This document shows positions 35,674-45,350 of a stretch of DNA of 55,735 nt, piece by piece. The stretch is taken from the NCBI GenBank assembly GCA_036266155.1, contig DATANR010000307.1, forward strand, positions 1-55,735, written 5' to 3'. The notes beneath the pieces were generated by a model. The model saw only the letters and a program-made list of their open reading frames with translations. It searched no databases and was not told where the DNA came from. The position numbers were made by a program, and so were the translations under genes. How positions within the stretch are numbered: the first letter of the stretch is position 1; each line of letters begins with the position of its first letter. This DNA comes from SIAJ01 sp036266155. Its GTDB lineage: Bacteria; Planctomycetota; Planctomycetia; Gemmatales; Gemmataceae.

Positions 35674-36612
35674 ATGCAACAAGCGACCACAACCGGAACC
35701 GGCAAGTACGAGGCTCTTCTCGAGCGTTGCCGCAGCCTGGCCCCGGTTCCAACCGCGGTGGCTTATCCCTGCGAAACATCGGCCCTCACCGGAGCCGTTG
35801 AGGCGGCCGAGCACAAGCTGATTGCCCCGATCCTTGTCGGGCCGGCCGGAAAGATTGCGGAGATCGCCAAGGCGGCGAACCTCAACCTCACGGGCCTGGA
35901 GATTATCGACGTGCCTGAGGCCCACGCCGCGGCCGAGCGCGCGGTTGCTCTCGTTCGCGAGGGCCGGGCTGAAGTCTTGATGAAGGGAAGTCTGCACACG
36001 GACGAACTGTTGTCCGCGGTTGTCTCGCGCGACAAGGGGCTGCGAACGGGTCGCCGGATCACGCATGCGTTCTTGATGGACGTGCCGACCTATCACAAGG
36101 TGCTTATCGTCACCGACGCGGCTATCAACATTGCCCCAGTGCTCGAAGACAAGGTCGACATCTGTCAGAACGCGATCGACCTGGCCCGATCACTCGGAGT
36201 GCAGACGCCCAAGGTCGCGGTCCTCGCGGCCGTCGAGACGGTGAACTCGAAAATGCAAGCGACCCTGGACGCGGCCGCGTTGTGCAAGATGGCCGACCGG
36301 GGCCAGATCAAGGGCGGTCTGGTTGACGGGCCGCTGGCGTTCGACAACGCGATCAGTAAAGAGGCGGCGACGACCAAGGGCATCAAGTCGGAAGTCGCCG
36401 GGGACCCGGACATCCTGCTCGCTCCCGACCTAGAGGCCGCCAACATCCTGGCCAAACAACTGAGCTTCCTCGCCAACGCGGACAGTGCTGGTCTCGTTCT
36501 CGGCGCCCGTGTCCCGATCATTCTGACAAGCCGGGCCGACAGTGTGCGCTCGCGGATCGCCAGTTGTGCGGTCGCCGTGATGGTCGCCCACGCCCGTCGG
36601 GCGGCGCGGTAA
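35674..36612 (+). CDS. Phosphate acetyl/butyryltransferase
   Basis: 312 residues, the length of the Ptb/short-Pta class. Motifs: IAPILVGPAGKIAEIA, AEVLMKGSLHTDELLSAVV, LRTGRRITHAFLMDVPTYHK, IKGGLVDGPLAFDNAIS and a C-terminal SADSVRSRIASCAVAVMVAH. It moves the acyl group from CoA to phosphate; in this context acetyl-CoA is the likely substrate, but butyryl- or propionyl-CoA cannot be excluded. GGAG lies upstream of the ATG, 16 bases after the pflA stop. It lacks the long regulatory N-terminus of E. coli Pta. Confidence 0.87.
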   Translation: MQQATTTGTGKYEALLERCRSLAPVPTAVAYPCETSALTGAVEAAEHKLIAPILVGPAGKIAEIAKAANLNLTGLEIIDVPEAHAAAERAVALVREGRAEVLMKGSLHTDELLSAVVSRDKGLRTGRRITHAFLMDVPTYHKVLIVTDAAINIAPVLEDKVDICQNAIDLARSLGVQTPKVAVLAAVETVNSKMQATLDAAALCKMADRGQIKGGLVDGPLAFDNAISKEAATTKGIKSEVAGDPDILLAPDLEAANILAKQLSFLANADSAGLVLGARVPIILTSRADSVRSRIASCAVAVMVAHARRAAR

Positions 36613-36617
36613 AACTG

Positions 36618-36684
36618 GGCGAGCGGAGCCGCGTAAGCGGCCCGATATTGTCGTCATCGGGCCGCTTACGCGGCTCCGCTCGCC
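36618..36684. repeat. 29-bp perfect hairpin inside the pta-ackA gap
   Basis: Arms 36618-36646 and 36656-36684 are perfect reverse complements with a 9-nt loop and about 70% GC. It fills nearly the whole gap between the two genes and ends just before the ribosome site GGAGGAG (36689-36695) of the kinase gene. It may lower downstream expression, protect the upstream mRNA 3' end, or simply be a dispersed palindrome. Confidence 0.85.
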
Positions 36685-36697
36685 AATTGGAGGAGCC

Positions 36698-37882
36698 ATG
36701 GACCCGTTCGCGCTGGTTCTCAACGCCGGCTCGTCGAGCTTGAAATTCTGCTTGTATCAGCAGTCCAAGGGATCGCCGTGGAGCGTCGAGGCTCGCGGGC
36801 AGATCGAGGGCATCGGCACGGCGCCTCACTTTGTCGTCAAGGACAGCAAGGGCGCGAAGCGGGTCGATGAGAAGCTCGACTCCTCAATCCGTGATGGCCG
36901 GGCGGCCGTCGACGCGCTCGCGACCTGGCTCCGATTGACGTATCAAGGCGGCCGCATTACCGGCGTCGGGCATCGCGTCGTTCACGGCGGCCCATGCTTC
37001 AACAAGCCAACGATCGTCACACGCGATGTGCTTGTCGAATTGACGGCCTTGACGCCGCTGGCCCCGTTGCATCAGCCGCACAACCTGGCGCCGATCGAAG
37101 CGATCTTCGATCGAATGCCGGACGTGCCGCAGGTCGCCGTCTTCGACACCGGCTTTCACCGCGGTCACGCGCCGGAGGCCACGCTCGTCCCATTGCCGCA
37201 GGAGTTGCGCGAAGGCGGAGTTGAGCGCTACGGTTTCCACGGCATCTCCTACGAGTACATCGCGTCGGTCCTGCCGGAGGTGGCCCCGGAGATGGCTGAC
37301 GGCCGCGTGATCGTGGCTCACCTCGGCAGTGGCGCCAGTCTGTGCGCGATGAAGGGCCGCAAGAGCGTCGACACCACGATGGGCTTCACGGCCGTTGACG
37401 GGCTCTGCATGGGAACGCGACCCGGTGCGCTCGATCCGGGGATTGTGCTGTACCTGTTCCAGAACCGCGGGCTCACGGTCAAGCAAGTCGAAGACGTGCT
37501 GTACAAGAAGTCGGGATTGCTCGGGATCTCTGGCATCAGCAACGATATGCGCGACCTACTGGGCCGCGAGGAACCGGCGGCGCGATTGGCCGTCGATTAC
37601 TTCGTCCATCGGGCCGCCAAGGAGATAGGTGCTCTTGCGGCCGTTCTCGGCGGGCTCGATGCTCTGGTGTTCACCGCCGGCATCGGTGAGAACTCGTCGG
37701 AGATTCGTCGGCGCATCACGTTGGCATCGGCATGGCTTGGCATCGAGTTGGATGAAGCCGCCAACGCCGCGGGCGGGCCACGAATTTCGAAACTGGGCAG
37801 CAAGGCATCAGCGTGGGTCATCCCGACAAACGAGGAATTGATGATCGCGCGTCACACGCAGGCGCTGCTCGGACTGAGTTGA
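36698..37882 (+). CDS. ackA: Acetate kinase (acetate/propionate kinase family)
   Basis: 394 residues, the usual length. Motifs: FALVLNAGSSSLKFCLY, VGHRVVHGGPCFNKP, FDTGFHRGHAPEATLVPLP, RYGFHGISYEYI, VIVAHLGSGASLCAMKGRKSVDTTMGFT and FTAGIGENSSEIR. It makes ATP and acetate from acetyl phosphate, the last step of the operon. GGAGGAG precedes the ATG. The one odd point is FHRGH where most kinases have FH-TM. It converges with the transporter gene, six bases between stops. Confidence 0.92.
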   Translation: MDPFALVLNAGSSSLKFCLYQQSKGSPWSVEARGQIEGIGTAPHFVVKDSKGAKRVDEKLDSSIRDGRAAVDALATWLRLTYQGGRITGVGHRVVHGGPCFNKPTIVTRDVLVELTALTPLAPLHQPHNLAPIEAIFDRMPDVPQVAVFDTGFHRGHAPEATLVPLPQELREGGVERYGFHGISYEYIASVLPEVAPEMADGRVIVAHLGSGASLCAMKGRKSVDTTMGFTAVDGLCMGTRPGALDPGIVLYLFQNRGLTVKQVEDVLYKKSGLLGISGISNDMRDLLGREEPAARLAVDYFVHRAAKEIGALAAVLGGLDALVFTAGIGENSSEIRRRITLASAWLGIELDEAANAAGGPRISKLGSKASAWVIPTNEELMIARHTQALLGLS

Positions 37883-37888
37883 GCGCGA

Positions 37889-39475
37889 TCACAACAATGC
37901 CGGCACAATGCTGACGAACAGAATCTTCACCAGCGTCATCCCCGGAAAGATCATCGCATAGCCCACGTCCGGCCGATCGGTCGGGGCCAGCTTGTTTGAG
38001 AACGCCAGGATGGCGGCATTGCCGCAGGCTCCCGACACGATCCCCGCCAGTTCGTCGTACCGCATTCGGAAGACGAACAATCCGAGCAGCAGAATCGGGA
38101 CCACGAGTCCGATCAAGACGATTGCTCCGAGCCCCAGCATCAAGAGGCCGGTTTCCGCGACTCCGGCGGCAAACTTGGGGCCGGACGCCATACCGACTTG
38201 GGCCAGGAACAACGTCAGGCCCAAATTACGCAACACCAAATTGGCGGACATCGGCATGGTCCATGTCAGGCGCCCGGTCCGCCGCCGGTGGCCGAGAATC
38301 AACGCCACGATCAACACGCCGGAAAGTCCGAGAGCGATCGCGCCGACCCGCGGAATGGGGATGGCGATTCCGCCGAGCAGAAAACCGAGCGCCATGCCCA
38401 AGCCGACGGACACGTAGCTCAATTCGGTCGTGCCCTTGATCGAGTCGCCGAAGTGCGAGCGGAGCGCGGAAAAATCGGCTCGATGTGCGAGCAGGCCGAC
38501 GCGGTCGCCGAACTCGAGGATCAAGTCCGGTGATGGAACCAATTCAGCGTCCCCGCGGCGCACCTGGGCGATAACGGCCGGCCGCTCTCCCGGCAGGGCG
38601 AGGTCGCCGATTGTTCGTCCGACGATTCCTGGCTTCGACGCGAATACCCGCAAATAGTCCAGGTCGCGGCGATCGTCGGTAACGCGGCCCGGCACGGCAT
38701 CGCCAACGGTTGCACGCACTTCTTCCAAGGCGGCCCGCGATGGTGCAACAAGGAGCAGGACGTCGTTGTGCGCGAGGACCACATCCGGCCCGGCCGGCTG
38801 GTTGTGATCATCGCGCCGGACGGCCACGATGCGACAGCCGACTGGCAACGCGAGCGTCAACTCATCGAGTCGTCGGCCGACATACTCTTGCCGCTGCACA
38901 ACGACTTCGAGCAGTTCCGGGCCTGAGCCCGCCGGCGTGTCAATCTTCGGTTTTCGCCACAGAAACGTGAGGTACAAGAACAAGATCGGCCCCGCGACGC
39001 CAAATGGATAAGCGACCGAGTAGCCAACGGCTGGATCATCGTTGCCCACCGCAGCGATGGCAGCCTGAAGCGTCGGCGTGGATGTGCCTGAGCCGGCGAA
39101 TAGGCCGAGTGCATAGCCAATGTCGAGACCGGCCCATCGGGCCAGCAACAGGCTCAGGATCCCCGCGACCAATACGCCGACCAGGGCCATCAAATTAGCC
39201 TTCAGCCCGTGCGCAGACCGCAACCCCTGGAAAAATTGCCGACCGTACTGGATGCCGACCGTGTACAGGAAGAGCGCCAGACCAAAGTTGCCGAGGATTT
39301 CTGCCGGCGCCGATTTGGGAGCAAACCACCCGATTCCCAGGGCAACGAAAAGTACAGCCCCGACGCCGAGGGAAAACCCTTTGACCGAAATCTCGCCGAC
39401 GATGTAGCCGATCGCAATCGTCAGGAAAAGCGCCAAGAGCGGTTGTTGCTCGAGAACGGAGCGAACGAACTCCAC
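37889..39475 (-). CDS. AspT/YidE/YbjL-family transporter with TrkA-C domains
   Basis: 528 residues from GTG 39475, with GAGGAG eight bases upstream. Two duplicated membrane halves (about 10-165 with GLALFLYTVGIQYGRQFF and GLFAGSGTSTPTLQAAIA; about 355-525 with LGLTLFLAQVGMASGPKFA and GIVSGACGNAAILAF) flank two cytoplasmic RCK/TrkA-C domains (about 180-340). This is the aspartate:alanine-exchanger-type family, which includes SucE1-like succinate exporters. Next to an acetate/formate operon, export of an organic acid or exchange of an amino acid is likely. It is convergent with the acetate kinase gene. Confidence 0.83.
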   Translation of the reverse strand: MEFVRSVLEQQPLLALFLTIAIGYIVGEISVKGFSLGVGAVLFVALGIGWFAPKSAPAEILGNFGLALFLYTVGIQYGRQFFQGLRSAHGLKANLMALVGVLVAGILSLLLARWAGLDIGYALGLFAGSGTSTPTLQAAIAAVGNDDPAVGYSVAYPFGVAGPILFLYLTFLWRKPKIDTPAGSGPELLEVVVQRQEYVGRRLDELTLALPVGCRIVAVRRDDHNQPAGPDVVLAHNDVLLLVAPSRAALEEVRATVGDAVPGRVTDDRRDLDYLRVFASKPGIVGRTIGDLALPGERPAVIAQVRRGDAELVPSPDLILEFGDRVGLLAHRADFSALRSHFGDSIKGTTELSYVSVGLGMALGFLLGGIAIPIPRVGAIALGLSGVLIVALILGHRRRTGRLTWTMPMSANLVLRNLGLTLFLAQVGMASGPKFAAGVAETGLLMLGLGAIVLIGLVVPILLLGLFVFRMRYDELAGIVSGACGNAAILAFSNKLAPTDRPDVGYAMIFPGMTLVKILFVSIVPALL

Positions 39476-39619
39476 GGGCGCTCCTCAAAAACTGGTTGCG
39501 GTCGAGTCGCGGCTTCTGCCATCTACAACCGGGGTTCCAACTCCGTCATCAGGGAAAGTGAGACACTGCTTTCGGACCACGCCCTTTGTTTTGCGGGCGG
39601 ACATCGCTCTCGACATTCG

Positions 39620-41050
39620 TCAGGCCAGAATGTCCTTCACGACCTGCCCATGAACATCAGTGAGGCGCTGGTCACGACCACCGTGGCGGAAGGTCAATTG
39701 AGTGTGGTCGAGGCCCATCTGGTGCAGGATGGTGGCGTGCAGGTCGTGAACCGTGAGCGGGTTGACAACCGCGGCGTTGCCGAACTCATCGGTTTCGCCA
39801 TACGCGGTTCCGCGCTTGAAGCCACCACCCGCCATGCAGACCGTGAAGCCATTGACGTGGTGGTCGCGCCCGCAAGTCGGCGTCACGGCTGGGGTGTGCG
39901 GGGTGCGCCCCATTTCGCCAGCCCAGAGCACGATCGTCTGATCGAGCAGGCCCCGTTGCTTCAAGTCGGTAATCAGAGCCGCCACCGACTGCTCGGTGAC
40001 GCGTGCGTTCTTCTCGTGGTTCACCTTGAGCATGCCGTGCTGGTCCCACGGCGAATTGTTTCCGTCGAAGCTCGGGCAGGTGATCTCGACGAAACGGACG
40101 CCCGCCTCGATCAGCCGCCGAGCCCGCAACGCCTGCGTCGCGTAATAGCGTTGGTGTTCATCCTTCGAATCGAGGCCGTACAGCGCGTGGATCTTGTTGG
40201 ATTCGCAACTCACGTCGGCGACTTCCGGGACCTGGGTCTGCATCCGAAACGCGGTTTCGTAATTGGCAATCGCCCCTTCGATCGGCTGAGAGTCCGAAGC
40301 GGCCCTCGCGAAGGCGCCATCCTGCTCCGCGAGCAGCGCGAGTTTGCGCCGCTGGATTGCCGCCGCATCGGTGGGCGTGATGTTGTCGACCGGCACACCC
40401 TTCGCCCGCATCATGGTCGCCTGATGGCTGGCGGGCAGGAAGGAACTGCCAAAGTTCTCGAGTCCACCGTTCGGTACCCAGTCATTATTCAAGACGACGT
40501 AGGCGGGGAGATTGCGATTCCCGCTGCCGAGGCCATACGAGACCCACGACCCGAAGCTGGGCGCCTGTCCGAGAATGCGCCCCGTGTGCAGCAGCAAGTT
40601 CGATTGCCCGTGCAGCGGTAACTCGCCAGTCATCGACCGGACTACGCACAGCTCGTCGGCCACCTTCGCGAGGCGGGGGAACAGGTCGCTCATCCACAGA
40701 CCGCTCTGACCCCGCTGCTTGAACTCCCACGGGCTGCCCAGCCAGACACGCTCCGGCGCCGACTGCGATCGCTTCGACACGGCCCCAGCCCCAATCTTCT
40801 GCCCCTCGTGCTTCTTGAGCATCGGTTTATAGTCGAACGTATCGATATGGCTCGGCCCGCCGTCCATGAAGCAGAAGATGATGCTCTTCGCCTTGGCGTC
40901 GGGCCGCGGCGCCGCGGATGTCGGAGTGCCGAACAGACCTTGGAAGGCCAGCCAGCCGAACCCGAGCGACGCCTGCTCGAGAACGGCACGCCTGCTCACT
41001 GCAGGAGCGATGCGCCCAGGGCATCCGTGCGTAAACAATGCGTTCGTCAT
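39620..41050 (-). CDS. DUF1501 family Tat-exported protein
   Basis: 476 residues. A twin-arginine signal (SRRAVLEQASLGFGWLAFQG) is followed by the family's SIIFCFMDGGPSHIDTFDYKP, GLWMSDLFPRLA, FVEITCPSFDGNNSPWDQHG, GEMGRTPH and GRDHHVNGFTVCMAGGGFKRG. The fold is alkaline-phosphatase/sulfatase-like and the conserved Asp, His and Glu suggest metal binding; no substrate is established. As usual in planctomycetes it lies directly behind a DUF1549/DUF1553 gene (12-base gap), so the two products probably work together in the periplasm. Confidence 0.9.
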   Translation of the reverse strand: MTNALFTHGCPGRIAPAVSRRAVLEQASLGFGWLAFQGLFGTPTSAAPRPDAKAKSIIFCFMDGGPSHIDTFDYKPMLKKHEGQKIGAGAVSKRSQSAPERVWLGSPWEFKQRGQSGLWMSDLFPRLAKVADELCVVRSMTGELPLHGQSNLLLHTGRILGQAPSFGSWVSYGLGSGNRNLPAYVVLNNDWVPNGGLENFGSSFLPASHQATMMRAKGVPVDNITPTDAAAIQRRKLALLAEQDGAFARAASDSQPIEGAIANYETAFRMQTQVPEVADVSCESNKIHALYGLDSKDEHQRYYATQALRARRLIEAGVRFVEITCPSFDGNNSPWDQHGMLKVNHEKNARVTEQSVAALITDLKQRGLLDQTIVLWAGEMGRTPHTPAVTPTCGRDHHVNGFTVCMAGGGFKRGTAYGETDEFGNAAVVNPLTVHDLHATILHQMGLDHTQLTFRHGGRDQRLTDVHGQVVKDILA

Positions 41051-41062
41051 CGCGGCTTTTCG

Positions 41063-44000
41063 TTAGCGGTAGTACAGGAACTCTTTCACATTAAATACGG
41101 CGTGGGCGATCTGACTCCAGGCGGCCTCGTCCTTCATGAGATCAGGCGCGCCAGATGTTTGAAAGTCACGTGCGGCCAATGACCACCGTTGTATTTCAGC
41201 TTCGGTCGGTGTTCGGGCGAATGCAGCAATAAACATGAATCGTACGCGTTCCTCGGGAGTCGCGTGCAGAACTTTTATCAATTGCTGCCCCCAATAGTGG
41301 GCCATCGCGTGCACGAACGGGTCGTTTAGCAGAATCAACGCCTGTGCCGGTACGTTGGTCGTATCGCGACGGCCGGTCGAGAGCCGTAGATCGGGCAGAT
41401 TGAAGGCGACAAGGAACTTGGGCGGATCCATGATCGACATCTGCTGGTAGATCGACCGTCGCCCATTCCCGTCGAGCGGCCCGGCAAAAAGTCGCTTGGC
41501 GCCGTCTTCGACAGTGCGCTGTGGGAAGATCGGCCGCCCGTACAGTTGCCCGTCCAGCCGGCCCGAAACGGCGAGAAGGCCGTCGCGGATCGCTTCGGCT
41601 TCGAGCCGGCGCGTCGGATAGTGATGCCGGAGCCGGTTGCCAGGGTCGCGGACTCGCGCATCGTCGGCGACGACTCCGGACTGTTGGAAGGTTTGCGATA
41701 CGACGAGATGGCGGATCAACTTTTTCGTGGACCACCGCTCGCGTACAAGTTCGGTAGCCAGATAGTTCAGTAGTTCCGGGTGCGAAGGCTTTTCTCCCAA
41801 GTGCCCAAAGTCATCCGGCGTCGCGACCAGTCCGGCGTCCATGACCCAGTGCCAGAGCCGGTTGACGTAAACGCGAGCGGTCAGGGGGTGGTCCGGTCGG
41901 AGCAGTGAATCCGCGAGTTCCAATCTTCCACTTGTCGGGCTTGTCGCCACGTCGTTGCGTCCGGCAAACATCTTCAGGAAGTCGGGGCGGACCATATCAC
42001 CGAGCGCGTTTACATTACCGCGAACATTGAGCGGGTAGGCGATTTTCGCTGTCGCGCGCTCGTCCATGCTGTTGACGGTGCGCGAGAAGGCGATCCTCTG
42101 CTCAGTCCGGCGGTACTCGTCGAGCAGTTTTGACAACTTGTTTCCGGGCGGAGCCGTGTTCGGAAGCAACTTGTTCGTCAGGAGCCAGTCGAGAATCGCC
42201 TGATCGCCGGGGCGTGGCTTGCCGTCGCACCAGCGGAGCACGGCGGCGATCATCCAATTTGTGACACGCTCCCGGGCTTCATCGAGTATCTTCGGCGCCG
42301 GTCCGTCGTACAAGCCTTCGAAGGCGTCGAGCGTATCCAGCGGCGCACCGGGTAAGTCGTGCGAAACGATGCCGGTGATGCTGATCCAGCTCCGCTTGTC
42401 GTAGCCGAAATCGTTGTTCGGCAGGCCGCGCGCTAGGCCGGTGCGCGGTGGGAAGTTCGGATTTAAGGTCGACGTGGCAAACGTATAGGTGACGCGTGCG
42501 ATCCCGTTCACCAGCTTCTTGTCGGCGAAACTCCGCCACTGCGGCTGCGTCTGGTCGAGAAACGTCACTTCCTCGCCCTGGAAGGCGTTCTCGTGGGTTT
42601 CGAGATACCCGCCGAACTGCGCGCCCGCGAGTTTGAGACTGACAAAACGCCCCGGCACCTGCGTGTCGGGCGGCGTCCGCAGTGCACCCGGCAGCTTTGA
42701 CGAGAGGGCATGTGTGTGGTAACCACGGGGTAGCATTCGGGCGAAGACGGCGTCACCCTCGAGCGCGATCAGCGGCGTGCCGTCGTCCACGTAGCCGGAG
42801 TCGAATCCGTCGCCTTCAGTGACCCAACCCGCCGGAACGCCCGGTTTGGCGAAATCCGCAAGATAGGTGAACACCTTGTTGTGCTTCTCGCGCTCGGTCC
42901 GTGCGGCCCGCCACTCGGCTGCCAGCGCGTTCCAAGTGGCGGTCACGTCACTAGGTGCGGCGAGCCGAGCGAGTGGGTAGTCGATCTCGTCGATTGCCGG
43001 AGCTTTCGCGTCCTTCGGGCGAACGCTTTTCTGCCGCCCCATCGCTGCCCAATCGTCCTGCTTCTCGACCGCCTTCCGCCAGGCCACCGCCATCTCGGCC
43101 CGTAGTTCGTCGCGGAGTATCCGCAAATGCCGGATGGCGTCGTCGTTCTTCCCGGGTGCGTCGATCACCCGCGATGTCCAACGCGGCGTCATCAGCACCG
43201 CGGCCAGTGCATAGTAATCGCGCTGGGAAATCGCTTCGAGTTTGTGATCGTGGCAGCGGGCACAGGCGACTGTCAGGCCGAGAAACGTCTTCGAGAGAAC
43301 GTCGATCTTGTTGTTCACCATCTCCTGATGGACGCCGTTGAACTCAAGACTTGAGCCGTGGCGGTGCTCGCCCATGTGGTAGAACATCGGGCCGATCACG
43401 CTCTCGTTGACGCCCAGTGCCGCGTTGATCCGGGGCTTCGGGAGCAGATCGCCCGCGAGTTGTTCACGCACGAACTGATCGAAGGGCAGGTCGCTGTTGA
43501 ATGCCCGGATCAGGTAGTCGCGGTACTCGTAGGCGCCCTTGGCCGGGTTGTCCCACTCGTAGCCGTACGTGTCGGTGTAGCGGACCACGTCCATCCAGTG
43601 ACGCGCGAAGCGCTCGCCGAAGTGCGGTGAGTCGAGCAGTTCATCAACGAGGTTCTCATAGGCTTTCGATTCGTCCTCACGCACATGATTTAGAAACCGC
43701 TCACGCAGCGCCGGCGTTGGCGGCAGTCCCGTGAGCACGAACGCGAGCCGGCGCAATAGCACCTCTGGTTCGGCGTGTGGTGCCGGCTTCAGTCCCGCGG
43801 CATCCAGTCCCGTCTTGATGAACCGGTCGATCGGGTCGCGGCTCCAGGGTCCCTCGCCTGATGTCGGCACATCCACAGGTCGCAACGGCTTGAGGCTCCA
43901 CCAGTCGAGTCGCTTTTGGAAGATGGCGTCCCACTCGGCCGTGGTCACCGTCGTTGCCACGGCTTCGGTGCGCGGGTCGATGGCCCCTTGCCGAATCCAT

Positions 44001-44356
44001 TCGACGAGAACTTCGACTTCGGCCGCCGACAGCGCCTGCTTGGGCGGCATCTGTAAGTCTTTGTCTTGATACCGGACGGCCTTGATGAGGCGGCTATCGT
44101 CGGGCTTGCCGGGAACGATGGCCGGCCCCGATTCGCCGCCTTTCACCCAGCCGGCGCGACTATCGAGCCGCAGTCCGCCTTTCGCCTTCTTGTCGCCATG
44201 ACACTCGATGCACCGAGCCAGAAGCAGCGGGCGCACCTTGGACTCGAAGAACGCGACTTTGTCGCGGCTGCCGTCGTCGTCCGCTTTGGCACGAGGCAGG
44301 ATGAATGCCGCGCCGATGGCCAGTGACGACACCAGCAACGAGCGGCAGGTCGGCAT
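41063..44356 (-). CDS. DUF1549/DUF1553 (PSCyt1-PSCyt2-PSD1) cytochrome-type protein
   Basis: 1097 residues from ATG 44356, which begins the signal peptide (LLVSSLAIGAAFILPRAKA); an in-frame GTG 39 bases upstream is less likely. An N-terminal haem c motif CIECHG with LRLDSRAGWVKGG and MPPKQALS is the PSCyt1 domain. DUF1549 follows (PIDRFIKTGLDAAGLKPAPHAE, VLTGLPPTP, RFARHWMDVVRYTDTYGYEWD) and DUF1553 closes (HPLTARVYVNRLWHWVMDAGLVATPDDFG, LEAEAIRDGLLAVSGRLDG). Such proteins are abundant in planctomycetes and tied to polymer breakdown or electron transfer, without a proven reaction. Confidence 0.9.
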   Translation of the reverse strand: MPTCRSLLVSSLAIGAAFILPRAKADDDGSRDKVAFFESKVRPLLLARCIECHGDKKAKGGLRLDSRAGWVKGGESGPAIVPGKPDDSRLIKAVRYQDKDLQMPPKQALSAAEVEVLVEWIRQGAIDPRTEAVATTVTTAEWDAIFQKRLDWWSLKPLRPVDVPTSGEGPWSRDPIDRFIKTGLDAAGLKPAPHAEPEVLLRRLAFVLTGLPPTPALRERFLNHVREDESKAYENLVDELLDSPHFGERFARHWMDVVRYTDTYGYEWDNPAKGAYEYRDYLIRAFNSDLPFDQFVREQLAGDLLPKPRINAALGVNESVIGPMFYHMGEHRHGSSLEFNGVHQEMVNNKIDVLSKTFLGLTVACARCHDHKLEAISQRDYYALAAVLMTPRWTSRVIDAPGKNDDAIRHLRILRDELRAEMAVAWRKAVEKQDDWAAMGRQKSVRPKDAKAPAIDEIDYPLARLAAPSDVTATWNALAAEWRAARTEREKHNKVFTYLADFAKPGVPAGWVTEGDGFDSGYVDDGTPLIALEGDAVFARMLPRGYHTHALSSKLPGALRTPPDTQVPGRFVSLKLAGAQFGGYLETHENAFQGEEVTFLDQTQPQWRSFADKKLVNGIARVTYTFATSTLNPNFPPRTGLARGLPNNDFGYDKRSWISITGIVSHDLPGAPLDTLDAFEGLYDGPAPKILDEARERVTNWMIAAVLRWCDGKPRPGDQAILDWLLTNKLLPNTAPPGNKLSKLLDEYRRTEQRIAFSRTVNSMDERATAKIAYPLNVRGNVNALGDMVRPDFLKMFAGRNDVATSPTSGRLELADSLLRPDHPLTARVYVNRLWHWVMDAGLVATPDDFGHLGEKPSHPELLNYLATELVRERWSTKKLIRHLVVSQTFQQSGVVADDARVRDPGNRLRHHYPTRRLEAEAIRDGLLAVSGRLDGQLYGRPIFPQRTVEDGAKRLFAGPLDGNGRRSIYQQMSIMDPPKFLVAFNLPDLRLSTGRRDTTNVPAQALILLNDPFVHAMAHYWGQQLIKVLHATPEERVRFMFIAAFARTPTEAEIQRWSLAARDFQTSGAPDLMKDEAAWSQIAHAVFNVKEFLYYR

Positions 44357-44533
44357 GGCAATCTCAGGCAAAAATGTCGTTTGTAACCGGGACACTGATC
44401 AAGCAATGAGCGCATCGGGCTCACTGGTTAAGTGGGCCCGTTTGCGGTTTGGATACCTGTTTGACGCTATCCGTTTGCGATGAGAAAGTCAAATGCCTGG
44501 AGGCGGTTGCAATAGGGACTGCACGCTCGCCCG

Positions 44534-44890
44534 TCACCTTCCCGAATAAACCCAGCAGCGGACCGTCGCGTTGGCTCCGGCATTTTGGATAGCCAGCTTC
44601 TTGGCCTCGGCGAGCGAACTGCCCGACCAGCCCCATCCCCGAACCCCGTTGTCGCCGATCGCTAGGGCCGCCCAGCCGTTCTGGACCCAGACGACGGGTC
44701 GTGCGTCCGCGCCTTGGCATCGGCTCTTGGCGATAACTTCCGCGTCCGACCGGCTGCCATAACCGGCCGCATAGCCCCAACTTCCGGTTGACGGCGAATA
44801 CGCGATCGCCGCAAAGTCCGCTCTGGCCGACGTGGCTACGGCAAACAGCATCATCGCGGCCGCCACGTACTTGACACATGTGCTTTTCAT
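44534..44890 (-). CDS. Secreted DUF4189 protein
   Basis: 118 residues from ATG 44890, with AAGGTGAG just upstream; an overlapping GTG nine bases earlier is less likely. The signal peptide is YVAAAMMLFAVATSARA. The mature part has FAAIAYSPSTGSWGYAAGYGSRSDAEVIAKSRCQ, VVWVQNGWAALAIG and AIQNAGANATVRCWVY, the DUF4189 pattern with two cysteines. Members are small secreted proteins of unknown function. Confidence 0.78.
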   Translation of the reverse strand: MKSTCVKYVAAAMMLFAVATSARADFAAIAYSPSTGSWGYAAGYGSRSDAEVIAKSRCQGADARPVVWVQNGWAALAIGDNGVRGWGWSGSSLAEAKKLAIQNAGANATVRCWVYSGR

Positions 44891-45350
44891 GTTTCTCACC
44901 TTGTTAAGGGGTTCCTGGTAGCAGTAATTCCAGTAACAAGTGAGGCCGGAGTTGTGACAAGAAAAATGCCAGCAAGGGAGAAATGCCTTTGAAGGTGCGA
45001 CGTTAGAGCCCTCTTCAAACTCGAACGAAAGTCTAGCGAAGGCACTGCTTTGCAGTGAAACAGTTCGGCGCGCGGCGAATTCGTTTCATCCAGAATTGAG
45101 AGATGGCCAACACACATACTGGGGTTGACCATCTCTGCCGGCGTTTTCGCGCACATCCCCATGCCCGCAAAGGAGATGGGTTGAAAACGCGGAATTCCAA
45201 TTCTAGCGCCAGAACCCTCTGAAAGCTCCGCCAACTGGGAACGTTGTTGCTGTGAAACTCACGTCGATGCCGTGCAGTAGGCCGCACGCCAGTCTCCTTG
45301 CACAGCGGTCCCCTGGCGAATTCCACTGCAACTAGGACTGCGCACACGAA
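44891..45350. other. 460-bp intergenic region, nothing recognised
   Basis: Short frames on the minus strand have no conserved motifs. The GC content is lower than in the flanking genes. The promoter of the DUF4189 gene should lie at its left part; I see no clear elements. Confidence 0.5.
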
